Positions 47,181-59,028 of a DNA stretch of 64,000 nt are shown here, one piece after another; within the stretch, counting starts at the first letter, position 1, and every line of letters begins with the position of its first letter. The notes under the pieces were generated by a model. That model searched no databases. It saw only the letters and a list, made by a program, of their open reading frames with translations, and was not told the DNA's origin. The position numbers and the translations under genes were made by a program. This DNA is from Dysidea avara (taxonomy: Eukaryota; Porifera; Demospongiae; Dictyoceratida; Dysideidae): contig NC_089272.1 of assembly GCF_963678975.1 (NCBI RefSeq), positions 3,468,359-3,532,358 on the forward strand, given 5' to 3'.

Positions 47181-47870
47181 CTATATACCAGTCTGGATAA
47201 ACCTTGTTCTGTCATTGGAAAGATAACACACTATAAGTTTTGTGGCTCTTTGGTGAACTTTTTCAAGTGATTTAATTTTCTTTAACAGATATGACCTCCA
47301 CAGCACATATAATTGTGATCTGACAAGGGTGAGATGTACAAGCATTTTCTGGCCTGGGCACATTGAGAGTCTTCAAATACCCTACTCAATAAACCAAGAG
47401 AATTGTATAATATGCCTTAGAGGTGATCATTTTGTAATACTCTTGCCATGTAAGTGAGTTATATCTAGATATTTGGAACTAGAGGACTTAATAATAATTG
47501 TGTGAATGTCGACAGTATAAGTAGAGTTGGAGTTGTGATGAATACCCGTTAACACAAATTCTGACAGTTTGAATAAAAGAAAACTGTTAACAGACCAAGT
47601 AAAATAAAGAATTGAGGTTTTTGAAGAAGTTCGATGGAAAGTGTGGATGAAATTTGTCTGAAGCACTTTGTGCCATCTGCAAGTTCAACATTAATATTGA
47701 TGTTATATGGTAAAATATTAAGAACAGCTGGCAAGGGAACTAGTATGCTTCCTGTGGTACACCCGTGATTACCAGTAGAGTTAGATAGTTGGCTGTCTAC
47801 AGAAACACACTGGGTTCTGTTGTTTAGGTAGAAACTAAAGTAAAGCAGTTCCATAAGATGCTAAATACCA
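47181..47870 (-). pseudogene. LINE reverse transcriptase relic, active site lost
   Basis: Minus strand from 47854: FYLNNRTQCVSVDSQ (the segment before the VPQG box), GCTTGSILVPL in place of GVPQGSILGPL, and VELADGTKCFRQISS, in which the second Asp of the ADD/FADD box is Gly (47672-47674). A later piece, in another frame, reads LTLVRSQLYVLWRSYLLKKI then HQRATKLI (47363-47190), the post-RT 'RRATK' region of CR1/Jockey-like LINEs. The same layout appears intact at 63.1-64.0 kb. With one catalytic Asp gone and the frame broken, it is dead. Confidence 0.75.
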
Positions 47871-48753
47871 CAATTATTTAACCAGAAGATCATTATGTGG
47901 TACACTATCATATGCTATCCAGAAACATAGGCACAGCAAGATATCCAAACTCTGTTCCAAGCTAGGTAGCTACAGCAGTGTGCAAAGTGCACACTTACAG
48001 TAGCATGTGAAGCATAATCTCTCTAGGAAAGTTTGTGGACATGCCCCCACAAAAAGCACTCCAAGATTAATTCTGAAGGAAATTTTGTGCACTGACCTGG
48101 AAATTCACGACATCGTTGGTACTAATACAGTTTACTATAGTGACAATTCAGAATTACAAAATGAACACATAAAATAATAATTCTTCTTACGTAAACTGAC
48201 CTGAAATTTATGACACTCTAATCTTTAGTTCCTACAGGTGTATATGGTCCCAAGTATGTGCCATCTCCACGTGCAACTGCTATGGTATGTTCACATTGAG
48301 CTGGATCCTCAGAAACATTTAATAACTCATGGATGCAGTTACACATGATCTTGAAATTTGTAGCACTGCTTGACCAGCTAAACAAACTTTCAAAATCTTT
48401 TCATTCAAATTCCTGATGCAATATTTATGGTTAATCAATATTTTCACTGTACATTTACTGTAAAGAAGCCATAAATGCAGTATCCATTACAGCTCTTTTA
48501 AGCCAAACCACACACTTTTACTGTCACCACTAATTACCTGGTTGGCTGAAATATTAATTGTCTTGAGAAAACACCCATGCCACTTTTAATGTTTAGCTGT
48601 TTTTCAGGATCCAGCTCAACTTGTATATACCATAGTGGATAAACTTCTATGACCAGCAACCCGCAAAGCTGACAGGTGGGCATCAAATACAATACACCTA
48701 AAATCTGGGTACTAGGAAAATATTACTACAGTAAACTGACCTTGGTGTTCTAT
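47871..48753. other. No recognised feature
   Basis: AT-rich DNA between a dead LINE and a MITE. Several ACTGACCTG(G/A)AAATT phrases recur (about 48097, 48200 and 49718-49730, plus variants), suggesting a diffuse repeat, but I cannot delimit it. Confidence 0.35.
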
Positions 48754-49640
48754 CAGGGGCGGATCCAGGGGGGGGGGCTTTGGGGGCTGAAACCCCCCCC
48801 TTCATATTTAGGCTTTACTTGATCAATATGCTGAGTATTATAATGAAATTTTGTCTTAACATATATGATCACTAATAATACAAATAATCATAAAACCACC
48901 TTATAAACATCTTTCCAAGGTATTATCAGTGGATTTATGCTAAAAATTATGTAACAAGGACCCGGATCAGCATTGGAGGTGTTTAAGATCGAGATACTCT
49001 AATAGAGCAGTCAGATAACTACTCTAATAGAACATTCACTGGAAGCATGTAGTTGGTTCTGTTATGGAATTTTTCCAAATCTGCCTGCACCTATACATAC
49101 AATGAAGTGCATTGGTCTGTTTAAAGGGCTTCATTCATCCACTTGTGTAGTTAATATGTACGGCAATACTTAATTCAGGTACACAATTTCCATTGTAAAT
49201 GTTCTCAGACTCAATCTTGTATTGTTCAAATTTCAAAAATTTCCACTTTCAACATTCTTATTCTAACATGCACCTATTCAGTGTTGTGCAATTGTGAGAG
49301 GGGTGCATCATGTACTTGGTTGTCTGTACCTACCCATACTTTTCCATTAGCAAAATGCTTCAGAGAGCCATACCTATAATCTAAAGGCAGTATATATAAT
49401 ATTTACAGGCAGAAAATATTATGAATTTTAAGTGGAAATGTCTCCAAATTGCAGTATTTTATTCACAATTTTCCTGGGGGGGGGGGGGGGGGGGGGGGGC
49501 ATGCCCCCAGACCCCCCTAGTTCCAGAATGCTTTGCATGCTGGGAAGTGTGCTTTGCACACCTCTACCCAAGAGATTAGTACCTTGAGTTAACCCCCCCC
49601 CCCCCCCCCCCCCCATTTATAAATCCTAGATCCGCCCCTG
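48754..49640. mobile_element. MITE with CAGGGGCGGATC ends
   Basis: Left CAGGGGCGGATCCAGGGGG (48754) and right complement CAGGGGCGGATCTAGGATTT (49640), flanked by TCTAT at 48749-48753 and 49641-49645. The ends resemble hAT-type MITEs, but a 5-bp flank duplication is short for hAT. Two dispersed units are inside (about 48990-49035). It contains a run of about 24 G (49477-49499) and a run of about 21 C (49593-49613), which can pair with each other. Confidence 0.75.
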
Positions 49641-49645
49641 TCTAT

Positions 49646-50909
49646 CATGACAGTATGTGGAAATTTGGAAACATCTGAATAATATACAATATTCTTTAGT
49701 ACATAGACTGACCTAGAAATTAATGTTCGACACCCTTGATGTCACAATAATTTAAAAACTGCAAAAAGAACACATGAGATAATACAATTCCTCTGTTTGT
49801 AAAATGACCTGAAATTCACAACACACTCTTTGAACTTAGTTCCCAAGTTGTGCAACTAAAAAGAATGATCCACAAAATGGAATGTGACAATCTTGAAATT
49901 TATTAAACCCACTCAACGCCACAACCATGATATGGCAGAATAAATTATAAATGGTTGTAGCATAACTTTCTAAGTACTCTGTAGCTTCTGTTGAGCATTA
50001 TAGTGGCCCCTGCACTTATCCTGCAATGGGACATTACCTTAGGAACAGGAATAACTGGTTCCTCACACATGATTGTGAGAAATATGATATCACTGTGCAC
50101 ATTTTGATGGTTGATAATAAGCATTGCAGATGATTTTTGAAGTGATATCAGCACTACTAACAGTAAGGAGATGAATTATATAGATTAGAGTGGTGTTTCT
50201 TTTTATGTCTCTAATTAGTGACATCATAAGTATGCGCACTTGCTCAAATACCCATAATTTAAAACCAGACTTAATCACTTCGAGGTTAGCAATGTTAATT
50301 TTGCTATTATGAACAGTACTAGACTGACAAATCATGAAATCTGTGTGTAATTTTACCCAGGCTGACTTTTGCACTATAATGACTTTGTGCTTGCCGTTGT
50401 GTGAACAACAACTTGACAATTGAATTCCTTGTTCTATAGTGAAGAATTTGATATATAGTTTTATTGTACGGTTATAAGTTATAGTGGTCTAGAAACAGTA
50501 GATTGGAGCCTCTACAAATATCATGGTGGTGAGTTGGGTTAATCCACAAAAAATTATGTTCCTCACAATTTGTATGTATAAGCTAGTGTCCACAATCCAA
50601 ATAATCAATTTTTCAAATTGATCCCCCTACCATTGTGGGATGTTCATCTTGTATGTCCATGAAATTTTTGTCCTCAAACATTATAACAACAATCAGTATA
50701 ATGTAGTCTGTGTAAAAATGGGTGGTCCTCAAAAAATAAATTGTGAAAAGCCAAATTTGTACTAGTGTAGCATCTACAGTATCTGCTGTTCTTAGTCCTG
50801 CAGACCCTTAAGATATACAGATAAAATACTCATACCCAATGCATGATGAATTTTTAAACACCACAATTTCTTTTGTGTGAATGTGCATAACTGCTGTGTT
50901 TATCACAGG
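49646..50909. other. No gene; FB2-related fragment
   Basis: CAATTTTTCAAATTGATCCC then CCTACCATTGTGGGATGTTC at about 50609-50648 resembles the FB2 arm at 9845-9875. Nothing else identified upstream of the membrane protein gene. Confidence 0.4.
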
Positions 50910-53066
50910 ATGTTGATTCAAACAGTTGCTCTTCTTTCCTTGGCCATTCTCAGTTGCACTACAATTACGGGTACATCCATGACAATATTGGAGGAGTCAT
51001 CTGATTGTAATGATATACTACATGTCTGGCATGATGAAAGATGTGCTTCAGTTTGTGACCATGTGCATAATGAAGAACCAATGTTTTGTAATCTCAGCTC
51101 TGCATTAAATTTGACTGCTCAAGTTATGAATATGGAGTAGTAGCAGCAGCAACTGGTTACTGGTATGACAACAACATTGCTAGTTATACAGTCAATTGTC
51201 CTGTTGAGTACTGTCAGTCTCATTATGAGGACTCCAGTGAATCACACCCAGAAAGGGACCAACAATGCAATCAAAATTGGACTGGGATCATTTGTGGAGA
51301 GTATAATGACCCTAGTTATATTCTGTTTGATACAACAGGTTGTGTTTCTGAGAACATATGTTTGCTAAGTGGCTCAAGTGGGTATCTGTTGTTATTCAGT
51401 ACAATTTTGATATACTGGTGTGTGCTAGTAGTGGTAGTGATCATTATATTCTACCATCTGTTAAAGTTTAATGTCCAAATAGGGTATGCCTATGGCATAT
51501 GTGACCGGGCCTACGAAAATAGGGCATGTGGGCACAAACTACATCCTGCCACATAACATCTCATATCTCAGTAATGAGATACAATATATTCATTCTGTAA
51601 CTTGTATGTTACAGTTGACTAAATTTGTAATAAGTGCTGAACATTTCACGGCCAAGCAATATTGGAATACAAAGTTATGACAAATTAAAGTTTGAAAAAG
51701 TAGCCAATTTTTATGTGCCCACATGCCCTATTTTTGCAGGCCCGGTCACATATTCTTTTATTATAGCATTTTGGAACATGTGGTTACCAGCACACAAAAT
51801 ATCATTTTTATCAACTATATCTCCAAAACCATTGTGGATCAGAGCCATATCAACGTTACTCTGATTTACTAGGAACAAGGTCCAGACTACTTGTATCACT
51901 GGCCAGCATTGGAAACCTTAAACCACCTTTTCTTCGGTATATGGGATTATGTCTACACACTGAAGTGATAGATCATGTGTTCTTTGCATATATTCATCCT
52001 TTACTTGTCTTATCTTTGATGACTGTTGTTATCATCATCAGTAAATGGTCCAAAAGGATAACTCTCATAATCCAGAAACAAGCCAGTGTTTTCATTTGTT
52101 TGTTTCTTTTGCTTTCATACAATTCCGTTTCTTACACATCGATACAACTGCTGAGGCCACTAGCTGTGTACCAATGTCATCCGTCATACTCTACTGTCAG
52201 TTGGCACGCCTACTGGTCTCCAGCTTTGAAGTTTGCCCATGGCAAGCATCTTTGGTATTTGCTTGTCTCAGTACTCTGTGTGGTATTCTTTGCCTTTGGA
52301 TTTCCTATGATTTTTGCTGGCACAACATGTAAAATTTATCACTGAAAAAATTGATTTCAACAGAATAAAACATGTACTGGATCAACTTCAGGGATGCTAC
52401 AAGGAAAAATATCGGTGGTTTGCTGCTTATTATTTGTTGTGTCGACAGGTGATATATATTGCTGACATATTAACTGAATTTGTGTCAACATCAGCTGATT
52501 TCTACTACACTGATCGTTATTTATATAAGTATCTATCCCTTCTGGTAATTTGTATTCTTATTATGATAATTCATATTTGGGTTCAACCTTATAAAGAGAA
52601 AAGCCTAAACATGTTTGATGGTATTATCTTGCTAACGTTAGTATTTGCTATAGTTGCTAACTTTACTGTTTCATACTTAACTCAGAGGTTACTATGGATA
52701 TTGCCATTGATTATCTTTGTGTGTTACATGACACATTCTACTAAACTAAAACACATGTTGCTTCCATTGTTTTGCATTTTGATTGTTGGATACAGTCTGT
52801 GGTGTATGATTAAAATTTATATTGACACCATATCACTGATTTTTGTACTTATTTCATCGTATTTGCTAATCAAGTACATAAAAAGAACTTGTTGTCAAAA
52901 ACCTGACAACAATGGAGATGAGCCTGATGATGATAGTATGGAAGTAATGGAAAGAAGGTATGATGTATTCACTCACGTAAAATGTCAACTACAAGTACAT
53001 AACCTGTACTACTCATGCATGCACCCGAAAGGTATGTTAGTTCAGTGCTGTATTATGTGGCTATGA
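50910..53066 (+). pseudogene. Multi-pass membrane protein of a sponge-type receptor-like family, broken by a MITE and frameshifts
   Basis: I take the ATG at 50910 because MLIQTVALLSLAILSC makes a clear signal peptide, although an acceptor-like TTATCACAG precedes it. A short Cys-containing ectodomain (CNDILHVWHDERC, FCNLSSALN) is followed, in another frame, by SSYEYGVVAAATGYWYDNN, several CxxC-like steps and a membrane segment (LLLFSTILIYWCVLVVVVII) ending FNVQIGYAYGI. There a 251-bp element interrupts the codon; without it the read continues FFYYSILEHVV. Frame changes follow near 51860 and 52330. The rest (IGNLKPPFLRYMGLC, FAYIHPLLVLSLMTVVII, LDQLQGCYKEKYRWFAAYYL, then about five hydrophobic helices) is the C-terminal transmembrane block. 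A charged tail (DNNGDEPDDDSMEVMERR) precedes the stop. From memory, 'GCYK.KYRWFAAYY' and 'GYAYGI' typify a large demosponge family with long ectodomains; this ectodomain is unusually short. Confidence 0.7.
51498..51752. mobile_element. Mariner-like MITE at a TA site inside the membrane protein gene
   Basis: TA at 51498-51499 and 51751-51752 flanks a 251-bp element with ends TGTGACCGGGCCTACGAAAA then TAGGGCATGTGGGCAC and the complement TGTGACCGGGCCTGCAAAAA then TAGGGCATGTGGGCAC. The repeat is about 37 bp. The TA duplication fits Tc1/mariner-type transposition. Removing the element and one TA restores an uninterrupted coding read across the junction. Confidence 0.92.
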
Positions 53067-53384
53067 CACACACGTGTGGTGTGACTGCTTTATTAGAGTA
53101 TCCTAGTGTTGAGCTATGCAATAGATTAATTAAATAGGGGTGTGGTTCAATGCTCTGTCTAATTTTCTACAGTGAATCTGCAGGTGATTATTCTGGTTGT
53201 TTAGGGTGTGGTCCCATATGATCATTTTATCGCTACAGCTACATCTAGCGACTCCTACTGACCACTTCAAAGAGTAATGTGTAATCTACTATGCTACTAT
53301 AAGGAAGTGTTGATATGAAAAATGAATGCTTGGTATGGTTTCCTTGCATAAAAACTAAAACAACCAGTAAATTGGAAATACAAA
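53067..53384. other. Downstream flank with one dispersed unit
   Basis: GTGTGACTGCTTTATTAGAG then TATCCTAG at about 53079-53105. Nothing else recognised. Confidence 0.4.
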
Positions 53385-53725
53385 ATGTAGAAAGCAGATA
53401 CTCATCAGAACTAGAAAAGGCATGTGTCACCAATGAGTGTGTTATTGTGGGCATGAAATGGTGGGCATACGCTGCTTTGTTTTGCCTGTAGCCTTGAGAA
53501 TGTGGTCAGGCTGGTAAGCAGACTAAAATTCAGGTTCGGACATTTGTATTTTAAAATTCTTTCTGTAAGTGCTTTCTTGTTTTCAACGCTGGATTTGACA
53601 TTAGATTCATCAAGACTATTTTTTAAAGGTAATTTTGTCACGTGATATTTTTATGATGGTTAGCTATTATATTAATGGCAGAATTTTGGTAGCCACTATT
53701 CACTTTAGGGTGGAACCCTACTAAA
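53385..53725. repeat. Dispersed repeat C, copy 3
   Basis: Most diverged copy: ATACTCATCAGAACTAGAAA, CACCAATGAGTGTGTTATTG, GAATGTGGTCAGGCTGG, TAATTTTGTCACGTGATA and a GGAACCCTACT end, in the order seen at 14640 and 34610. Confidence 0.6.
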
Positions 53726-53884
53726 CAGTGCTATTGTACTTTTTGATAATTTAGATCACAAAAAGTGTATACTGAAATTTGATTGGCTGAAAACGTGGTC
53801 TCTAAATTCTGTAGAGCCATGTCCATGTCCAATAGAGACCACGCTCTGAGGCGATACAGAACACGACAATTATGTGCCTGTAAC

Positions 53885-54690
53885 ATTGGGAATTTAAATA
53901 GCTAGTAACAGCTGTAGATATTGTAAGCAATTGTGCATAAATAAATTGCGGGTGGGGCTCCATAGTGCTGAGCCACTCAACCGAAAACTGTATCTCTACC
54001 ACCTTTGGTTGTTATTTATGTCACAATGATGAATCATATCCTGCTAAAGCTTTTATTGGTATAATGGAAAATCCTATGCATTAAAATTCAATTAACTTTT
54101 TTGCAAGATACGTTATCACGTCATATTATATTATGGCATCTATTTCAGTCATTTATCGGTCGTATGATTTGGTTTTAAGTTTGCTTTTTATGCATAGGGC
54201 TTTCATTGTGCTTGTGCATGGATAATAATAAAAGATAGCTTACAATTAAATTCTGACGCAAAATTAATTATAGCCAAAGATTGTCAAAAACCAGACTTTT
54301 CAACTACATTTGACCACAATTTGTGTCACAATAATAAATTGTAAGGTACCTTTTATTAGCTTTATTTATTAGCTACAAGTATATCAAAAACACATACCTA
54401 ACTAAATCATACAACCAATAAATTACTGAATTAGATGCCATATAATATGACATGATAAAGTATATTGCAAAAAAAAACTTAATTGACTTTTTAATGCATA
54501 GGGTCTTTCATTATAAAACTATAATTATATACGTGTGACTCTGTAGGAAAAAGCAAGATATTATTACATAAACAACCAAAGGTAGTAGAAATACAGTTTT
54601 CGGCTGAGTGGCTCAGCACTATGGAGCCCCACCCACAATTTATTTATGCACAATTTCATTACAATATCTACATATAAAATAAGTAGGGTC
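53885..54690. repeat. Foldback element FB7
   Basis: Left GCATAAATAAATTGCGGGTG then GGGCTCCATAGTGCTGAGCC pairs with GGCTCAGCACTATGGAGCCC then CACCCACAATTTATTTATGC (about 54610-54650). The pairing continues inward through CCGAAAACTGTAT and TATGCATTAAAA. The arms are about 250 bp around a central region of about 240 bp. Confidence 0.85.
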
Positions 54691-54814
54691 AGTAGCTACC
54701 TTAACTTGAATGGCTTCGCATGTAACCAGCTCCAGTTACCCTGTAGTGTCTCAAGTGGTATTTTCTATAGTAAAAATGATCCACCTTGTAATGAGCAGCT
54801 GGTTCATTGTAGTC

Positions 54815-54985
54815 AATGTAATTATGATGAATTCTTGTGCTAATGTGATGGATTCTGATGCAAAAGTGGCAAATTCAATTGCAAAACCGGCATATTCAAT
54901 TGCAAATGGGATGAATTCTAATGAGTGATGAACTCTACTGCAAATGGGGTGAAGTCATTTGCAAAGGTGCCGAATTCAATAGTAA
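54815..54985. repeat. Degenerate tandem repeat of GATGAATTCTAATGCAAATG-like units
   Basis: Seven or so units of about 24 bp, each with AATTC followed by (A/T)ATTGCAAA or similar. Confidence 0.6.
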
Positions 54986-55484
54986 AACCCTGTAAAGTAT
55001 TACATAGTTAATAAGACCCATGTGTACATGGCTTGTATTAATGAAGTATACTTGAAGAGAGTGACAATGTAATGCTGTTTATATGATTATTTCAAAATAG
55101 GTTTGAGGGAAGTGATAATCAAGAATCAAGATCAACTTCAGAAACATCTCAAGTGTGAGGCAATTTGTGTGTGTGAAACATTTCTAAACATGCTAGAATC
55201 ATGAAAAGTTGCAATTACTTATTATATGCTTCTACCTTACATTTTCTATGATTTTGCAGTATAGATATTAGGAATATTTGAAACTAATGTTTTTGTTTTG
55301 CTAGTGTATTTTAAAACACATATACATCGATTGGTTGATAATAATGTAAGTAATTAATAACAAGGAGAAAATCTAGGGAATGTGTTACATGTTTGAATAC
55401 TTGAATGTACAGTTGAAGTATATTGACTGTAATTAATATGTGTGGAATGTTAAAGAATTCAATAATGTAAGTGTATAGAATTAT
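54986..55484. other. No recognised feature
   Basis: AT-rich, with no open frame or repeat partner seen. Confidence 0.45.
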
Positions 55485-56554
55485 ATCGTAAACAGAGTTG
55501 GGGTAGTTACTTCAGAAATGTAACTAGTTACTTTTATTTCATGTAACTTAATTACAGTCAAAGGTACTTTTAAAATGTAACTATTTATCTAGTTACTAGT
55601 TACTTTCATAAATAAGTTATGCTTGTTTGTTAACTTTTGTAACATGATTATTTTGCTCAGAGCAAGGGAAGAGAACTATAATAATAATAATAATATGTGC
55701 ACTTTCTGAAAAATAACAATTCTGTAGCCGTTTCAGCTCATTTTCAACAGTTACATCTGTTGTTCAAGCAGAATCATGAAGAACAGTACACAGAAAGTGT
55801 CTATACTTAATGTGGCTGTAGTGCAAAAATTGAAGTGCCCTTACTATAAAACATAATTGCCTATGTATAGTTACAATGTAACTACTGTAAATAGTTACTA
55901 CAGTGGAACCCCACTTATCTGGATTCTCGGTTAACCAAACTATGGAAATGACTGCTCTATTAGAGTAGTGACTGTTCTATTAGGGTAGTAGAAAATGTTA
56001 ATGTTTTAAAAAAATTCTTTGTGCTATTGAAAGGGTATTTTTACACAGATATGGATTTTTCAGACTTATGGACTACTGGTCCCAAGGGTTTGGGTTCCAC
56101 TGTTGTTACTTTTCAGGCAGTTGTAACTACAGTAGTTACAAGTTACTAGTTACAAAGCAAGTAAATATAGTTGGTTTACGTTCACCTGAACCCTCGTTTC
56201 TTGTTAATAACTCTTGTTACATGGTCCAGCTGCCCAAACATTTAGTAGTACTGTGAAGCCCTTTAAATGCCAGAACTGTTTATCAAAAAAGTGCTTTGAT
56301 ACGGGCAAGAACAAGTCAGTTACCTGTATGAGGCTTTAAAAATATCCCATACATTTAGTATGGACGATTCAGGTGTGCAAACATGTTTACAACATGAAAA
56401 CATGCTTGTTCCATAACAAATCCATTGGGAGTGAACACTGTTCACCTCTTTGATATTACTATATTTGGTGGGGGCTCAGGTGAACACGTACTGACTATAG
56501 TTATATTACTAGTTACTTTTACAGTAACTAATTACCCCCAACTCTGATTGTAAA
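55485..56554. mobile_element. hAT-like element with CAGAGTTGGGG ends
   Basis: ATCGTAAA (55485-55492) and ATTGTAAA (56547-56554), a 7/8 match, flank 55493-56546. Termini are CAGAGTTGGGGTAGTTACTT and the complement CAGAGTTGGGGGTAATTAGT. The GTAACT-rich interior resembles the element at 39544, so both probably belong to one hAT group. It carries a nested element (55901-56102). Confidence 0.8.
55901..56102. repeat. Tigger/pogo-like MITE nested in the hAT-like element
   Basis: Ends CAGTGGAACCCCACTTATCT and complement CAGTGGAACCCAAACCCTTG. Homologous to the minus strand of 61440-61731 (CTTATCTGGATTCT, TATTAGGGTA, CAGACTTATGGAC). Two dispersed units lie inside (about 55951-55990). Confidence 0.7.
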
Positions 56555-57659
56555 TGATGAAAGTTTGGCAATCAGTATCCGAAGGAGGTTGGCACAGATG
56601 AAAGTTTGGTGAATTCATCGTGTAGCTAATACTAAACAATATAACATAATTAATTGACAAATAAAAGAGTTACAAATTTCTTTTGATTTGCCAAACTTCA
56701 GTCATGCAAACTTTCGTCATTTACGGTGTACCTAGTACTTGCAGTAGTAGACAATACAGCATATGTAATGTACCTAGTCAGTGTAAGAACCTCCATGGAG
56801 TTATGTGATCTGTGATACTTATATAATTAAGTCAATAAACCTAGCTAGTTGTGAGAAATGATCCACATAGACTAAGAAAAATGGATTATTCTCATATAGA
56901 CAGAGTATTTGTCTATTACCTGTAAAAACAATCACAGACAACCATGGTCATCTGCTCTTGAACTAAAACCATCTTAAATTCAGGTAGCTATCTCAAGGTA
57001 AACCTATAGTGATTAAAAGTCTCCAAAACATCATCATATCACAAACAGACTCTCACTGTGATGTAATTAAATCTGTAAAGTTCTTAGTTACCTGATTATT
57101 GACAACACCATTGAGGTGGAAGAACATCCACTTACTTTCTTAGCTGTTTGCCATACTACATGTATAAGCAAGTTACTTTACTATCAAGTCATAATGTTGT
57201 GTAGTTCAAAAGTACAATTAGTACAGTGTAATTATAGTATTCCATTTTACAGTCAAAACAAAAATCAGGCAAACATGCATAGCAAATGCTAGATAGAAAT
57301 AATGAAATAAAACACTCATCCACATTGTAAAATTAAAGATGTTTTGATATTTTAATGCTTTTACTGGATGTCTCCACACTTCAATAACTTACCTCTAACC
57401 ACTGAGCCACTGCTGCCAGTTTTGTATTTCTACCTGACATGATGTATAATTTTATATAGTTGAAAGACGTGAAGTTCTACCCAGAATGGCAATCTAACAG
57501 GACTAACAATGACATACTTCTCTTATGTACATTTGGGTGTTGTTCTATTAGAATGAAATGATCACTGAATAGCTTACTTACTACTAGCTACACGGTTGTA
57601 TATAGGAAAAGAGAAACATGTATGGCATATAAACTACTGTAGTACACAGAAAAATTTGG
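56555..57659. other. No gene; short SINE fragment
   Basis: CTCTAACCACTGAGCCACTG then CTGCC at about 57391-57416 matches the minus-strand head of repeat R1. A dispersed unit variant (TTCTATTAGAATGA) is at about 57543. CCGAAGGAGGTTGGCACAGA near 56578 is unremarkable. Confidence 0.4.
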
Positions 57660-57780
57660 AATTTTCAACTGGAGTAGGGACCATAGCACATCAATAAAAA
57701 GTACTGAAACAAATTGGAGTAATCAATGATATTATTAGATCACAGTAAAACAATAAGAAGTGTTATATCCCTACTGTGCA
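57660..57780. repeat. Foldback MITE M1, diverged copy 3
   Basis: GTAGGGACC...AAAAAGTACTGAAACAAATT, TCAATGATATTATTAG and ATCCCTACT follow the M1 order with many changes. The hairpin is poorly kept. Confidence 0.5.
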
Positions 57781-57999
57781 CTTGTTTGTTAACTTTTTTT
57801 GTAAATAATTATTATGACTGGTGAACCCACACATACCGCATCTGAAATGGCACCGCGCACCCCAACTATATTGTCTAAAAAGTGAAGTATCCATAACGCT
57901 TCGTTGTCAGCTATGTATATGGACAATTTCTGTTACGAAGGGAAGCCATCATGTGCTACTGCCAAATCGACACTTTTTGCTATCAGCAAAGATGAATGG

Positions 58000-58390
58000 C
58001 ACACAAAGGAGGACACTGGTAAGTCCATGAAGAATGCATTGTACGTACTGTGGTATGCCAAAAGGCACTTCTCGGGCTGAAGTGACGTCGAACAGTAAAA
58101 AAATCAAGCCTGTAGCCTTAGCCGTTATCGAGTTATGCTTGTCTCAGTGAAGGCATCTGTCAGTCAGTTACTTACTTAGTCAGTCAGTAGAATATTCCAT
58201 TAAATAAATAATTTTTAAAATCCCGTAGCAACTTGCTGAAAGTATTTCGGGTCAATCTGAAAGCTTGTTTGGGCTTAGTTTTACCTAACCAATACTGCCT
58301 CATCGTTATCAGGGAAAATTGAGGCTTTTTTGGGTGATTTTATTTCGTGGGACATGCCTACTCCTTTGTGGTCCCTACTATTGTAGTGTA
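58000..58390 (+). repeat. Dispersed repeat D, copy 4
   Basis: AATGGCACACAAAGGAGGAC then ACTGGTAAGTCCATG, GGTATGCCAAAAGGCACTT and GTTATCGAGTTATGCTTG lead into CAGTCAGTTACTTACTTAG. This is the plus-strand version of the copies at 28-30 kb. Confidence 0.65.
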
Positions 58391-58719
58391 TGATAACAAG
58401 AGTTTAAAAATAATTATTGTGATATTAAAGGTGGTGCTGGAATGATGACTTAACATTATTGCAGCCATTTCTTGGTCACTTCTTTTGATTTCACAACTTG
58501 TCAACAATAAAACCAAATTTTAAAGTCATTCTTTAGTTTGGTATATGTGATCTGATTTGCAAAAAAGGGTCTTCCACACACATCCAATTTATCAACTTGA
58601 TGATTCATAACAGAAGCTAATGACTTGAAAATTTGGTCAATAGTGAGTACCAACATACGTAGCTGAATGGTTGGAGGTATATACTGTAAGAGTGTAATAC
58701 ATCATGTGATCGATTAATA

Positions 58720-59028
58720 CTGTAGGTCATAGGCGATGGAGACAGGAGGGCCATGGCCCTCCCACTTTTTATGGGACACTGTTTGCAAGAAAAGATCGAG
58801 ATACTCTTATAGATCAGTCAGGATCTGGATACTCTAATAGAACAGTCACAGTATTCAAAGAAGCAGTGTAGCAATTAAGTTACTTAGCTATGTATGTGTA
58901 GTTATATATAACCGGTAGAGAACAGCTATTGTCAGCAGGCTGTGACCTTTTTTTTTTTTTTGGTTTTCAATTTACAGCTGACCTGGCCCCCTCACTCTCT
59001 GGCCTGCTCCACCGCCCCTGCTGTAGGT
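58720..59028. mobile_element. hAT-like MITE with 8-bp target duplication CTGTAGGT
   Basis: CTGTAGGT at 58720-58727 and 59021-59028 flanks 58728-59020 (293 bp). Ends are CATAGGCGATGGAG and the complement CAGGGGCGGTGGAG. Two dispersed units sit inside (about 58793-58852: GATCGAGATACTCTTATAGA and GATACTCTAATAGAACAGTC). Confidence 0.85.
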
